23,109 nucleotides of DNA from positions 1 to 23,109 of IMG/VR virus record IMGVR_UViG_3300042294_005067. The stretch is one strand, 5' to 3'. Numbering within the stretch: position 1 is the stretch's first letter; every line of letters begins with the position of its first letter. The notes beneath the pieces were generated by a model. That model had not been told where the DNA came from. It did no database searches and was given only the letters and a program-made list of their open reading frames with translations. Below, piece after piece: positions 15,845-23,109 of the stretch. This stretch comes from a virus. A program made the translations under genes and the position numbers.

Positions 15845-16062
15845 GAAATCTTTTATTAGATGCAGTTTACAAACATGCCGAAGGTCATGTTGCAAAACAT
15901 AGAGCCAACGTTGAAGTTTATCTTCACCAACCAGTTGGAATTGGAGAACACTCTGATATTATAGAAGCAATTGAAATCGAATTAGAAGCAATTGCTAAGT
16001 ATCAAGATCAAATTGAAATTTTAAATCATTATTTCCCAAGAGAAAAACAAACAATTTTATAA
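15841..16062 (+). CDS. Small helical phage protein, unknown
   Basis: 73 residues, mostly helical: LLLDAVYKHAEGHVAKHRAN, then VEVYLHQPVGIGEHSDIIEA and IEIELEAIAKYQDQIEILNHY. It looks like a conserved small phage protein, but I know no function. T4 has the translational repressor regA in this place (after 62); this protein is shorter and shows no RegA features. It overlaps the gp62-like gene by 4 bases. Confidence 0.65.
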   Translation: MRNLLLDAVYKHAEGHVAKHRANVEVYLHQPVGIGEHSDIIEAIEIELEAIAKYQDQIEILNHYFPREKQTIL

Positions 16063-16065
16063 GTT

Positions 16066-16443
16066 ATGATTACTGAAAATCAAGGTTACGATCCTACAGG
16101 AGCTAGTAAAGCTATTTCGGATTTTGAACAAACATATCCAACATTAGCTGAAGCATTTAAAGAAAACCAACAAGAACAATACGAGTTGTTTGCTCGTAAA
16201 ATGATGGATTATGGTTTAGCAAATATTTCTCTCGGTACTACACTTGAGGAATCTGATGATATACAACTTTCATTGACTGGAATTTGGTTGCGTTGTAATG
16301 ACAAAATAAATCGTTTGAAAAACATGCTAAAACGCAAAGGTCGTAATTACGTTCAAGACGAACCAATGATTGATAGTTTTATAGATATTGCTAATTATGG
16401 AATTATTGCTCAATTAGTAATGAAAGGTAAATGGAAGAAATAA
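16066..16443 (+). CDS. Nmad1 / DUF1599-like nucleotide-modification-associated protein
   Basis: 125 residues with the two ends of the DUF1599 (Nmad1) pattern: FARKMMDYGLANISLG (42-57) and DSFIDIANYGIIAQLV (103-118), joined by LSLTGIWLRCNDKINRLKNML (69-88). The family is all-alpha and related in outline to MazG-type NTP pyrophosphohydrolases. It is linked by gene neighbourhood to phage base modification. That fits the deazaguanine genes here, though it lies 10 kb away. The biochemical reaction is not established to my knowledge. Confidence 0.8.
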   Translation: MITENQGYDPTGASKAISDFEQTYPTLAEAFKENQQEQYELFARKMMDYGLANISLGTTLEESDDIQLSLTGIWLRCNDKINRLKNMLKRKGRNYVQDEPMIDSFIDIANYGIIAQLVMKGKWKK

Positions 16444-16444
16444 A

Positions 16445-17077
16445 ATGAGTAGGATTATTACTATAAATCATATTATAAAAAAATATGAGTTTAATAAATA
16501 TCTAGAAATAGGAATTAGATTCCCAGACGATTGTTTTAATCATATCGAATGTGAATTAAAAGATTCAGTTGATCCTGGATATGAAAATAGTAATAATCCT
16601 GCTATTTATCCTTACACCTCAGATTCATTTTTTAATTTATTAGAAACAAATCAAACTGATAAACCTAGTGATTATAAATGGGATGTTATTTTTATTGATG
16701 GTCTTCATATTTCACATCAAGTAGAAAAAGATATTTTAAATTCCTTAAATCACTTATCAGAAAATGGAGTAATAGTTTTACATGATTGTAATCCTCCTAG
16801 TATTGATCGTGCAATAGAAGATTTTTGGGGTCAAGCTTGGAATGGAACTGTTTGGAAAACAATTTATAAACTTAGATGTAGTAAATCTGATGTAGATATT
16901 TGTGTTTTAGATTGGGATGAAGGTGTAGGTATTATAAAAAAAGGTAATCAAAAATTACATAGTTTTACCAATCCCTATTTTGAATATAGGTTATTTGAAA
17001 AAGAAAGAAATCAAGCCTTAAATTTAATATACCCACAAGACTTAGATTCATGGCTAGATAATCCGTTTTATGTCTAA
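16445..17077 (+). CDS. Class I SAM methyltransferase-like protein (Methyltransf_24 type)
   Basis: 210 residues. YLEIGIRFPDDCF (19-31) stands where SAM motif I is expected but lacks the usual Gly-x-Gly loop. The strongest part is WDVIFIDGLHISHQVEKDIL with GVIVLHDCNPP, the pattern of Methyltransf_24 enzymes, many of which act on sugars or peptides. The C-terminal segment (NPYFEYRLFEKERNQALNLI) is typical of versions found in glycan clusters. It begins the glycan cassette, one base after the previous stop. Because motif I is weak, it may be a divergent or non-catalytic member. Confidence 0.7.
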   Translation: MSRIITINHIIKKYEFNKYLEIGIRFPDDCFNHIECELKDSVDPGYENSNNPAIYPYTSDSFFNLLETNQTDKPSDYKWDVIFIDGLHISHQVEKDILNSLNHLSENGVIVLHDCNPPSIDRAIEDFWGQAWNGTVWKTIYKLRCSKSDVDICVLDWDEGVGIIKKGNQKLHSFTNPYFEYRLFEKERNQALNLIYPQDLDSWLDNPFYV

Positions 17078-17084
17078 AAAATAC

Positions 17085-17100
17085 TATAAATTATAAAATA
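17085..17100 (+). promoter_or_regulatory. Double AT-box before the aminotransferase gene
   Basis: TATAAATTATAAAATA fills most of the 26-base gap between the methyltransferase stop and the ATG at 17104. It holds two overlapping matches to a TATAAA(A)TA-like late promoter box. The similar boxes before 4703 and 11408 make a shared regulatory role plausible. Confidence 0.35.
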
Positions 17101-17103
17101 AAT

Positions 17104-18249
17104 ATGAAAGATCAAATACAGTTATTTAAAGTGCATATGGCACCAACAGCTGCTGACGAAGTTGCTAAAATTCTTAATAGTGGTTATATAGGTCAAGGAC
17201 CTAAAGTTGATGAATTTGAAGATCAACTTAAAGACTACTTTAATCATGATTTTGTCCAAACAGTAAACTCAGGTACTTCTGCTCTCCATATGGCTTTACA
17301 TTTATTAAAAAAACCAAATAATAAATGGCCTGGTATCCAAGAAGGTGATGAAATATTAGCTACTGCTTTAACTTGCACTGCATCTAATTTTCCAATTTTA
17401 GCTAATGGATTAAAAATTAAATGGGTAGATATTGATCCTACTACACTTAATATGGATTTAGACGATTTAGCACGTAAAATAACTCCAACAACCAAAGCTA
17501 TTATTTTAGTCCATTGGGGTGGCTACCCTAGTGATTTAGATAGAGTTAAACAAATTCAACAAAAATCAGAAGAACTTTACGGATTTAAACCAGCAGTTAT
17601 TGAAGATGGAGCACATTCATTTGGTTCCAAATATAAAGGAAAAATTATTGGAACTCATGGTAATTTAACTATGTATTCACTCCAAGCTATTAAACATATT
17701 ACTTCAATTGACGGTGGTTTACTTTTAAGCCCACACCAAGAATTGCATAGAAGAGGAAAATTAATTCGATGGTATGGAATTGATAGAGACAGTAATAGAA
17801 AAGATTTTAGATGTGAAGCTGACATTGAAGAATGGGGTTTTAAATTTCATATGAATGACATTTGCGCTACAGTAGGAATTGAAAATTTAAAGCATGCTGA
17901 TGAAATTATTAAAAAACATCAATCAAATGCTGCTTATTATGATAAACATTTAAAAAATATTAAAGGTGTTACTTTACTAGATAGACACGAAGGACATGAA
18001 TCAGCATTTTGGATTTATTCTATGTTAGTTGATGATCGAGATGGTTTTTATAAATGGATGAAAGAATGTAATATTGTTGTTTCTCAAGTTCACGAACGAA
18101 ATGATAAACATACTTCTGTTCAAGAATTTAAAACTCAACTTCCTAATTTAGATAAAACTATTGGAAAAATTGTTTCAATTCCTGTTGGATGGTGGGTAAC
18201 TAATGAACAGAGAGAATATATTGTTGATTGTATTAAAAAAGGATGGTAA
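17104..18249 (+). CDS. DegT/DnrJ/EryC1/StrS-family PLP-dependent sugar aminotransferase
   Basis: These enzymes transfer an amino group to nucleotide-linked keto-sugars, giving amino-deoxy sugars. The 381-residue protein has SGYIGQGPKVDEFE (26-39), the PLP-phosphate contact NSGTSALHMAL (55-65), AVIEDGAHSFGS with Asp168, and the Schiff-base lysine in YSLQAIKHITSIDGG (Lys197). RWYGIDRD, FHMNDICATVGIENL and IPVGWW complete the family pattern. All catalytic residues are present. The next gene is a GNAT acetyltransferase overlapping by 7 bases, a pair that would make an N-acetylated amino sugar. No nucleotide-sugar dehydratase is in view, so the substrate may come from the host or from genes outside the window. 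Confidence 0.93.
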   Translation: MKDQIQLFKVHMAPTAADEVAKILNSGYIGQGPKVDEFEDQLKDYFNHDFVQTVNSGTSALHMALHLLKKPNNKWPGIQEGDEILATALTCTASNFPILANGLKIKWVDIDPTTLNMDLDDLARKITPTTKAIILVHWGGYPSDLDRVKQIQQKSEELYGFKPAVIEDGAHSFGSKYKGKIIGTHGNLTMYSLQAIKHITSIDGGLLLSPHQELHRRGKLIRWYGIDRDSNRKDFRCEADIEEWGFKFHMNDICATVGIENLKHADEIIKKHQSNAAYYDKHLKNIKGVTLLDRHEGHESAFWIYSMLVDDRDGFYKWMKECNIVVSQVHERNDKHTSVQEFKTQLPNLDKTIGKIVSIPVGWWVTNEQREYIVDCIKKGW

Positions 18250-18659
18250 CACTAAGACCACTACTCATTACAGATTTACCTTTTTTATTAGAGGTAAGAA
18301 ACCATGAATCTACTAAAATAAATTTAGAAAATGATTCAACATTTACTTTAAATGAATGTGAAAAATGGTTTGGAAATCTAAAATCCCCTTGGTATATTGT
18401 TGAAGTAAATACAGAAAAAGTAGGATATTTTAGAACTAATGAAAATGAAATAGGTTGCGATATTCATCCTAACCACAGAAGAAAAGGATATGCTAAAACA
18501 GCTTATGAAATTTATCTTAAAAACAAAAAATATGCTAGTTTATGGGTATTTAATGATAATTTTGCTAAACAATTATATCTAAATCTAGGTTTTAAACCCA
18601 CAGGAGATATAAAAATTATTAGAGAACGTCCTTATATTAAAATGGAATATTTTGGCTAA
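18243..18659 (+). CDS. GNAT-family N-acetyltransferase
   Basis: 138 residues with the GNAT layout: LRPLLITDLPFLLEVRNHES (4-23), strands VGYFRTN and EIGCDIHP, the acetyl-CoA loop HPNHRRKGYAKTAYEIYL (about 76-93), and the late WVFNDNFAKQLYLNLGFKPTG. It resembles the GNAT partners of DegT aminotransferases that acetylate amino-deoxy sugars, and it overlaps the DegT gene by 7 bases. Acetylation of a protein or small molecule cannot be excluded. Confidence 0.85.
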   Translation: MVTLRPLLITDLPFLLEVRNHESTKINLENDSTFTLNECEKWFGNLKSPWYIVEVNTEKVGYFRTNENEIGCDIHPNHRRKGYAKTAYEIYLKNKKYASLWVFNDNFAKQLYLNLGFKPTGDIKIIRERPYIKMEYFG

Positions 18660-19602
18660 AAAGAAAAAAATACCCCAAATTCTTAAACAGATTAAGAACC
18701 AACCTTTAAGGGAAATGAATTATGCTTTTGAAAAAGCAATCTCATATAGTCAATTCTCAGTATTTCAATCATGTCCTCGTAAATGGTCTCTACAGTATAG
18801 AGACGGTTTTTATACGTCTGAACAATCGATCTACATGACTTTTGGAACAGCGTTGCATGAAGCTATACAGCATTATATAACAACTATATATGAACAAAGT
18901 GGTGCAGCTGCTGATCGAATTGACCTAAAAGAATATTTTGAAGAACGTTTCCGAGAAACTTATTTGAAAGATTATAAATCTAATAAAAATACTCACTTCA
19001 GTAATTCAGTTGAAATGAATGAATTTTTTGAAGATGGGGTTGAAATATTAAAATTTATTAAGAAAAAACGAGGTGGTTATTTTGGAAAAAGAGGTTGGCA
19101 TTTAGTAGGATGTGAAGTACCTCTTATGGTAACTCCAAATCCTAAATATTCTAATATTTTATATAAAGGATACTTAGATGTTGTTTTGTATAATGAAACT
19201 TTAAACAAGTTTAAAATTTTAGATATTAAAACATCTACTAGAGGTTGGGGTGACAAAGAAAAAAAAGATGAAACCAAACAATTTCAACTTGTTCTTTACA
19301 AAAAATACTACAGCCAACAATTTAATATTCCTGAGGATAATATTGATGTTGAATTTTTTATTGTAAAACGTAAAGTTTGGGAAAATAGTGATTTTCCAAT
19401 CTCACGAATCCAAGAATTCAGACCAGCTGCAGGTAAAGTAAAATTAAATAAAGCTACTAATGCAATTAATAGTTTTATAGAAGAAGTATTCAATATAGAC
19501 GGTTCTCATAATTCTAAAGAATATCCACCCAACCCTTCAGCTCATAATTGTAAATTTTGTCCCTTTAAAGACAATAAAGAACTTTGTAATAAAGGATTAT
19601 GA
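18652..19602 (+). CDS. PD-(D/E)XK nuclease, RecB/Cas4-like with a probable Fe-S cluster
   Basis: 316 residues if started at TTG 18652, whose 8-base overlap with the GNAT stop (TTGGCTAA) repeats the geometry used at four other junctions here. The next in-frame ATG is at 18715 and would drop a Lys-rich leader. The domain begins SYSQFSVFQSCPRKW with Cys41. GTALHEA (His69), GYLDVVL (Asp176), ILDIKTS (Asp191, Lys193) and QLVLY (Gln212-Tyr216) form the RecB-type nuclease core. Cys300, Cys303 and Cys312 near the end join Cys41 to hold a 4Fe-4S cluster, as in Cas4 and AddB. It may process DNA ends in recombination or replication, or degrade host DNA. It interrupts the glycan genes. Confidence 0.9.
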   Translation: MAKKKKIPQILKQIKNQPLREMNYAFEKAISYSQFSVFQSCPRKWSLQYRDGFYTSEQSIYMTFGTALHEAIQHYITTIYEQSGAAADRIDLKEYFEERFRETYLKDYKSNKNTHFSNSVEMNEFFEDGVEILKFIKKKRGGYFGKRGWHLVGCEVPLMVTPNPKYSNILYKGYLDVVLYNETLNKFKILDIKTSTRGWGDKEKKDETKQFQLVLYKKYYSQQFNIPEDNIDVEFFIVKRKVWENSDFPISRIQEFRPAAGKVKLNKATNAINSFIEEVFNIDGSHNSKEYPPNPSAHNCKFCPFKDNKELCNKGL

Positions 19603-20612
19603 AAGAAATTGTATTAATATCCGCATACACCCCAGATGTTGAAAGACAAGATAATTTAAGAGATTTAATTAAATCCTTAAAAAAATTTAATTATAGAGTA
19701 TGTTTAATTACTCATACTTCTACTCCTCAAGATATTATTGATAAATGTGATTATTTTATCTTTGATAAAGAAAATGAAATTTTATATGATCCCAATATGA
19801 AATATCATTACTATTTTTATTTAAATGATTTGTCCATAAGATTTAAAGATTATATTTCTATGGCTACTCATATGATTCCTGTTTTTAGAATGTATTTAGG
19901 AGGTTTGTCTTATTTAAAATCAATGGGAGAAGAAATTATTCATATGATAGAATATGATACTATTGTAAAAAATAGAAATATATGGGATAGAAATAATAAA
20001 CTTTTAGAAGAAAAAGATGCAGTTTTGTATTCTCTTCCTAGATTTTATGAAAATGATAAATTAAAATGTGTATATAGTTTTCAAAGTTTAAATGTAAAAA
20101 ATATTCCACATAAATTTTTAAATTTTAATAAATCTGAATTAATTAATCAATATAGTCAATATGTTAATGAAGAAAAAGTTCCTATATTTGAAAGAATGAT
20201 TTTTGATAATATGTGGAGTAAATTAAATTTTCATTTAGAAAAATTATCTTCTGAAGAGGATTTAGAAGAATCTTTTACCACTAATATTATCAGAGTCGGT
20301 ACTACCTCAGATACCCCACCATTAGAAAAAACTAATATAAATTATTATAATAATAAATTTCACTTTTTTCATCATAATGATTCTTCTAGTTCAAACAATT
20401 TTTTGGTTATAATAAATAAAGATAAAATTTTAAATTTTGAAATTCAACCTACTTATTGGAATTGGATTCCCTTAGATTATGATGAAATTTACCATATTCA
20501 AATTTTTAAAAATAATGTTTTATTAAAAGAATTAGATTTAACAACTAAAGAAGGAAGAGATTGGGTTTTTAAACATTCTTATGCTAATATTTTACATTCT
20601 CAAGAATCCTAA
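19599..20612 (+). CDS. Probable glycosyltransferase-like protein of the glycan cassette
   Basis: 337 residues. The start KEIVLISAYTPDVERQDNLR followed by YRVCLITHTSTPQDIIDKCD resembles the first beta-alpha-beta units of GT-A glycosyltransferases. IIHMIEYDTIV (about 113-123) could stand for the metal-binding DxD region, but it is not a clean DxD. The C-terminal ~90 residues are beta-like and may be an added binding domain (NFLVIINKDKILNFEIQPT). It is very AT-rich and overlaps the nuclease gene by 4 bases. Its position between other glycosyltransferases supports the call; the sequence match is weak. Confidence 0.6.
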   Translation: MKEIVLISAYTPDVERQDNLRDLIKSLKKFNYRVCLITHTSTPQDIIDKCDYFIFDKENEILYDPNMKYHYYFYLNDLSIRFKDYISMATHMIPVFRMYLGGLSYLKSMGEEIIHMIEYDTIVKNRNIWDRNNKLLEEKDAVLYSLPRFYENDKLKCVYSFQSLNVKNIPHKFLNFNKSELINQYSQYVNEEKVPIFERMIFDNMWSKLNFHLEKLSSEEDLEESFTTNIIRVGTTSDTPPLEKTNINYYNNKFHFFHHNDSSSSNNFLVIINKDKILNFEIQPTYWNWIPLDYDEIYHIQIFKNNVLLKELDLTTKEGRDWVFKHSYANILHSQES

Positions 20613-20645
20613 TATATTTATATACAACAATTAATAATAAAAGCT

Positions 20646-20837
20646 ATGAATAAAAAAGATATGACATTAACTTCTGTCAAAGTACAGAGTGAGTTATTCG
20701 AAGATTTCAAAATTGCTTGTGTGAAATACAAATTTTCTCTACAAAAGCTTGCTGACCGTACAATTCATTTGTATCTTACTGATGAAGATTTTAGAAAAAA
20801 AGTACATAATCACACAAATTTAGAAATCACAGAATAA
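20646..20837 (+). CDS. Small ribbon-helix-helix-like protein, candidate regulator
   Basis: 63 residues. A strand TLTSVKVQSELFEDFKIACV is followed by a helix, a turn at KYKFS and a second helix LQKLADRTIHLYLTD. This is the beta-alpha-alpha layout of Arc/MetJ-type DNA-binding proteins, which act as dimers and insert the paired strand into the major groove. It stands alone, with 33 bases before it (TATTTATATA, then AATAATAAAAGCT) and 21 after it, unlike the overlapping genes around it. That fits separate control. Targets unknown. Confidence 0.65.
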   Translation: MNKKDMTLTSVKVQSELFEDFKIACVKYKFSLQKLADRTIHLYLTDEDFRKKVHNHTNLEITE

Positions 20838-20858
20838 AAATTAAATTAAAAAAGTTAC

Positions 20859-22301
20859 ATGAATAATAGTTTTGAATATCTGCCTTTAGAGCAGCGTAAA
20901 AAAATTCTACTAATCTGCGATGATATTAGAGTTCATTCCGGAGTAGCAACAGTAGGACGAGAAGTAGTAATTCATACAGCACACCACTTCAATTGGGTAA
21001 ATATTGCTGGTTCTATTCAACACCCTGAAGTTGGAAAACGTTTAGATTTATCAGCCGATACTAATAAAACAGCAGGTATCCAAGATTCCTCAGTAATCCT
21101 ATATCCAGCTAATGATTATGGAGGACCTGATATGCTCCGCCAATTAATTAAAACAGAAAAACCAGATGCTATAATGTTGATTACTGATCCACGTTATTTT
21201 GTTTGGTTGTTCTCAATAGAAAATGAAATTCGTAAAAATATCCCTATTACTTATTTAAATATTTGGGATGATTATCCGGCACCACACTATAATAAAGCAT
21301 TTTATGAAGCTTGTGATTTGTTAATGGGAATTTCAAAACAAACAGTAAATATTAATAAATTAGTATTAAGAGATAAAGCTGATAGTAAAATTTTACGTTA
21401 TATTCCTCATGGATTAAATGAAAATTTATTTTATCCTATTGATAAAAATCATGAACAATGGGAAAATCTCCAACAATTTAAAAAAGGATATTTTAACGGT
21501 AAAGAATATGAATTTGCAGTTTTCTTTAATTCAAGAAACATCCGCCGTAAGCAAATCCCAGACACAATGTTAGCTTACAAATATTTTGTTGATCAACTTC
21601 CTATTGAACAAGCTAAAAAATGTGTATTAGTACTCCATACTGAGTTAGTAAGTGACCACGGAACAGATCTACCAGCAGTACAAGAATTACTATTAAATGG
21701 TGAACAATATAATGTTGTTTATACAAATAAAATTCTTAATGCTATGGAAATGAATTTACTTTATAATAGCACAGATTGTCAAATCCTTTTAACATCCAAT
21801 GAAGGTTGGGGGTTAAGTTTAACTGAAGCTATTTTAGTAGGTAATCCGATTATTGCTAATGTAACAGGAGGTATGCAAGACCAAATGGGATTTGAAGATG
21901 AAAACGGAGAATGGTTTACCCCATCACCAGAAATTCCTTCAAACCATACAGGAAAATATAAAAAATGTGGTAAATGGGCCTTCCCAGTATTTCCAAGTAA
22001 CCGTTCACTTCAAGGTTCACCTCAAACTCCTTATATTTGGGATGATAGATGTCGCCCTGAAGATGCTGCTGAACAAATTATGAATATTTATTCTTTGAGT
22101 AAAGAAGAACGTAAAAATAGAGGTTTAGCAGGTAGAGAATGGGCTATAAACACAGCTGGATTTACTGGAGAAAAACAAGGTAAAAGAATTATTGAAGCAT
22201 TTGATACATTATTTGAAACTTGGAAACCAAGAGAAAAATTTGAATTTATTAATGCTAATGAAGTAGAAGATAGAATTGTAAACCACGAATTGTTATATTA
22301 A
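20859..22301 (+). CDS. GT-B glycosyltransferase (GT4-like)
   Basis: 480 residues. The N-terminal domain starts with KKILLICDDIRVHSGVATVG (14-33), where the SGVATVGRE turn is the usual acceptor-side Gly-rich loop. ISKQTVN and YIPHGLNENLFYP (181-193) mark the domain linker. The C-terminal nucleotide-sugar site is NEGWGLSLTEAILVGNPIIA (314-333), the GT4-type E-x7-E motif. AVFFNSRNIRRKQIP (220-234) is where the family has its donor-phosphate contacts. A segment after residue 340 with PSPEIPSNHTGKYKKCGKWA is an insertion. It probably transfers a sugar in the same pathway as the DegT/GNAT pair. It starts 21 bases after the RHH gene. Confidence 0.88.
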   Translation: MNNSFEYLPLEQRKKILLICDDIRVHSGVATVGREVVIHTAHHFNWVNIAGSIQHPEVGKRLDLSADTNKTAGIQDSSVILYPANDYGGPDMLRQLIKTEKPDAIMLITDPRYFVWLFSIENEIRKNIPITYLNIWDDYPAPHYNKAFYEACDLLMGISKQTVNINKLVLRDKADSKILRYIPHGLNENLFYPIDKNHEQWENLQQFKKGYFNGKEYEFAVFFNSRNIRRKQIPDTMLAYKYFVDQLPIEQAKKCVLVLHTELVSDHGTDLPAVQELLLNGEQYNVVYTNKILNAMEMNLLYNSTDCQILLTSNEGWGLSLTEAILVGNPIIANVTGGMQDQMGFEDENGEWFTPSPEIPSNHTGKYKKCGKWAFPVFPSNRSLQGSPQTPYIWDDRCRPEDAAEQIMNIYSLSKEERKNRGLAGREWAINTAGFTGEKQGKRIIEAFDTLFETWKPREKFEFINANEVEDRIVNHELLY

Positions 22302-22302
22302 T

Positions 22303-23109
22303 ATGAAACCGTTATTTGTAATAAGTTCCCCTTTTGACACCTATAGTGGCTATGGTGCTCGTTCAAGAGATTTAATTAAAGCCATTATTGAAACTAATAA
22401 ATACGAAGTAAAGCTTTTATCTCAAAGATGGGGTGCTACACCTTTTGGATTCTGTGAAGACAACCCAGAATGGAAATTTTTATTAGATTTAATATTACCT
22501 CATAATCAACTTCCTAAACAACCTGAAATTTGGGCTCAAGTAACTATCCCAAGTGAATTTCAACCAGTTGGAAAATATAATATCGGATTCACAGCTGGTA
22601 TTGAAACAACAATATGCCCAGCTGAATGGGTTGAAGGGATGAACAGAATGAACCTTAATATTGTATCCTCAGAACATTCTAAAAAAGTATTTATTGAAAC
22701 TCAATTCGAGAAAAGAAATAAACAAACAAATGCTCTGGAAGGTCATGTAAAACTAGAAAAACCAGTTGAAGTATTATTCGAAGGAGTTGATATTAAAACA
22801 TATTTTCAAGATGACAGACCATGTTTAATTGATTTTAACATTCCTGAAAAATTTGCTTATTTATTTGTAGGACATTGGATTACTGGAGATGTAGGTGAGG
22901 ATAGAAAAAATGTTGGTTTATTAATAAAAGCGTTTTATGAAGTTTTTAAAAACAAACAAAATAAACCTGCTTTAATTTTAAAAACCTCCCAAGTAGGATC
23001 ATCATATGCTGATAGAGAAGAAATTCTTAAAAAAATCAAACAAATTCGAAAATCAGTAAATTCAAAAAACTTACCTAATGTTTATTTGCTCCATGGTGAA
23101 TTTACAGAT
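22303..23109 (+). CDS. Second GT-B glycosyltransferase (3' end outside the window)
   Basis: An open frame of 269 codons runs from ATG 22303, one base after the previous stop, to the window edge without a stop. It begins KPLFVISSPFDTYSGYGARS with the SGYGARSRD loop typical of GT4-like enzymes. NIVSSEHSKKVF and VEVLFEGVDIKTYFQ form the linker region, and FAYLFVGHWITGDVGEDRKN with VGLLIKAF is the start of the donor domain. The E-x7-E motif should lie beyond the edge. It is related in layout to the upstream glycosyltransferase, possibly an old duplication or a pair acting in sequence. Confidence 0.85.
   Translation, partial: MKPLFVISSPFDTYSGYGARSRDLIKAIIETNKYEVKLLSQRWGATPFGFCEDNPEWKFLLDLILPHNQLPKQPEIWAQVTIPSEFQPVGKYNIGFTAGIETTICPAEWVEGMNRMNLNIVSSEHSKKVFIETQFEKRNKQTNALEGHVKLEKPVEVLFEGVDIKTYFQDDRPCLIDFNIPEKFAYLFVGHWITGDVGEDRKNVGLLIKAFYEVFKNKQNKPALILKTSQVGSSYADREEILKKIKQIRKSVNSKNLPNVYLLHGEFTD

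Noticed and set aside
20615-20622. TATTTATA, a minus-strand exact match to the T4 late box TATAAATA
   Set aside because: No minus-strand gene lies to its left, and the AT-rich context makes a chance match likely.
21892-22083. 63-codon frame inside the GT4 glycosyltransferase
   Set aside because: Out-of-frame shadow within a continuous glycosyltransferase; no start context or motif.

Overview
The window is a gene-dense, AT-rich piece of a tailed-phage genome (Caudoviricetes) with a T4-like replication module. Every supported gene lies on the + strand. Genes abut or overlap by 1-14 bases, and the longest gap is 257 bases. The T4-superfamily assignment rests on a family B DNA polymerase, a gp45-like sliding clamp, a gp44-like clamp loader ATPase and a gp62-like partner in one transcription direction, plus other genes typical of large marine or freshwater T4-like phages: Hsp20, MazG-like and Nmad1-like proteins, a RecB/Cas4-like nuclease and glycosyltransferases. 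Most starts lack a clear Shine-Dalgarno and are preceded by A/T-rich sequence. This is compatible with a Bacteroidota host, but that is an inference.

Layout. (1) 1-5131: small unknown genes, then a 7-deazaguanine (preQ0) cluster: queC, three small genes, a thioredoxin, a QueD-like gene, queE, a hotdog thioesterase, a hypoxanthine-type phosphoribosyltransferase and a coiled-coil protein. (2) 5132-5388: the largest non-coding gap. (3) 5389-9171: folE (first step of the preQ0 pathway), a MazG-like NTP pyrophosphohydrolase and DNA polymerase. (4) 9171-10816: a FkbM methyltransferase and the sliding clamp. (5) 10817-13612: a chaperone cassette of Hsp20, a small unknown protein, GroES and GroEL; the hsp20 gene is bracketed by a near-perfect ~20-base inverted repeat. 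(6) 13624-16443: small genes, the clamp loader pair and an Nmad1/DUF1599-like protein. (7) 16445-23109: a glycan cassette (methyltransferase, DegT/DnrJ aminotransferase, GNAT acetyltransferase, three glycosyltransferase-like genes) interrupted by a Cas4-like nuclease and a ribbon-helix-helix candidate; the last gene runs off the window.

Together folE, queD-like, queE and queC could supply a 7-deazaguanine base or nucleotide for DNA modification next to the replisome, with pyrophosphohydrolases and a phosphoribosyltransferase shaping the nucleotide pool. The most unusual points are these. The QueC homologue has lost all four zinc cysteines, and the QueD-like enzyme lacks two of the three usual zinc histidines. 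No base-exchange enzyme (DpdA) is visible, but a purine phosphoribosyltransferase sits in the cluster. A complete GroES/GroEL/Hsp20 set splits the replisome genes. A 78-residue protein ends in an SSB-like acidic tip.
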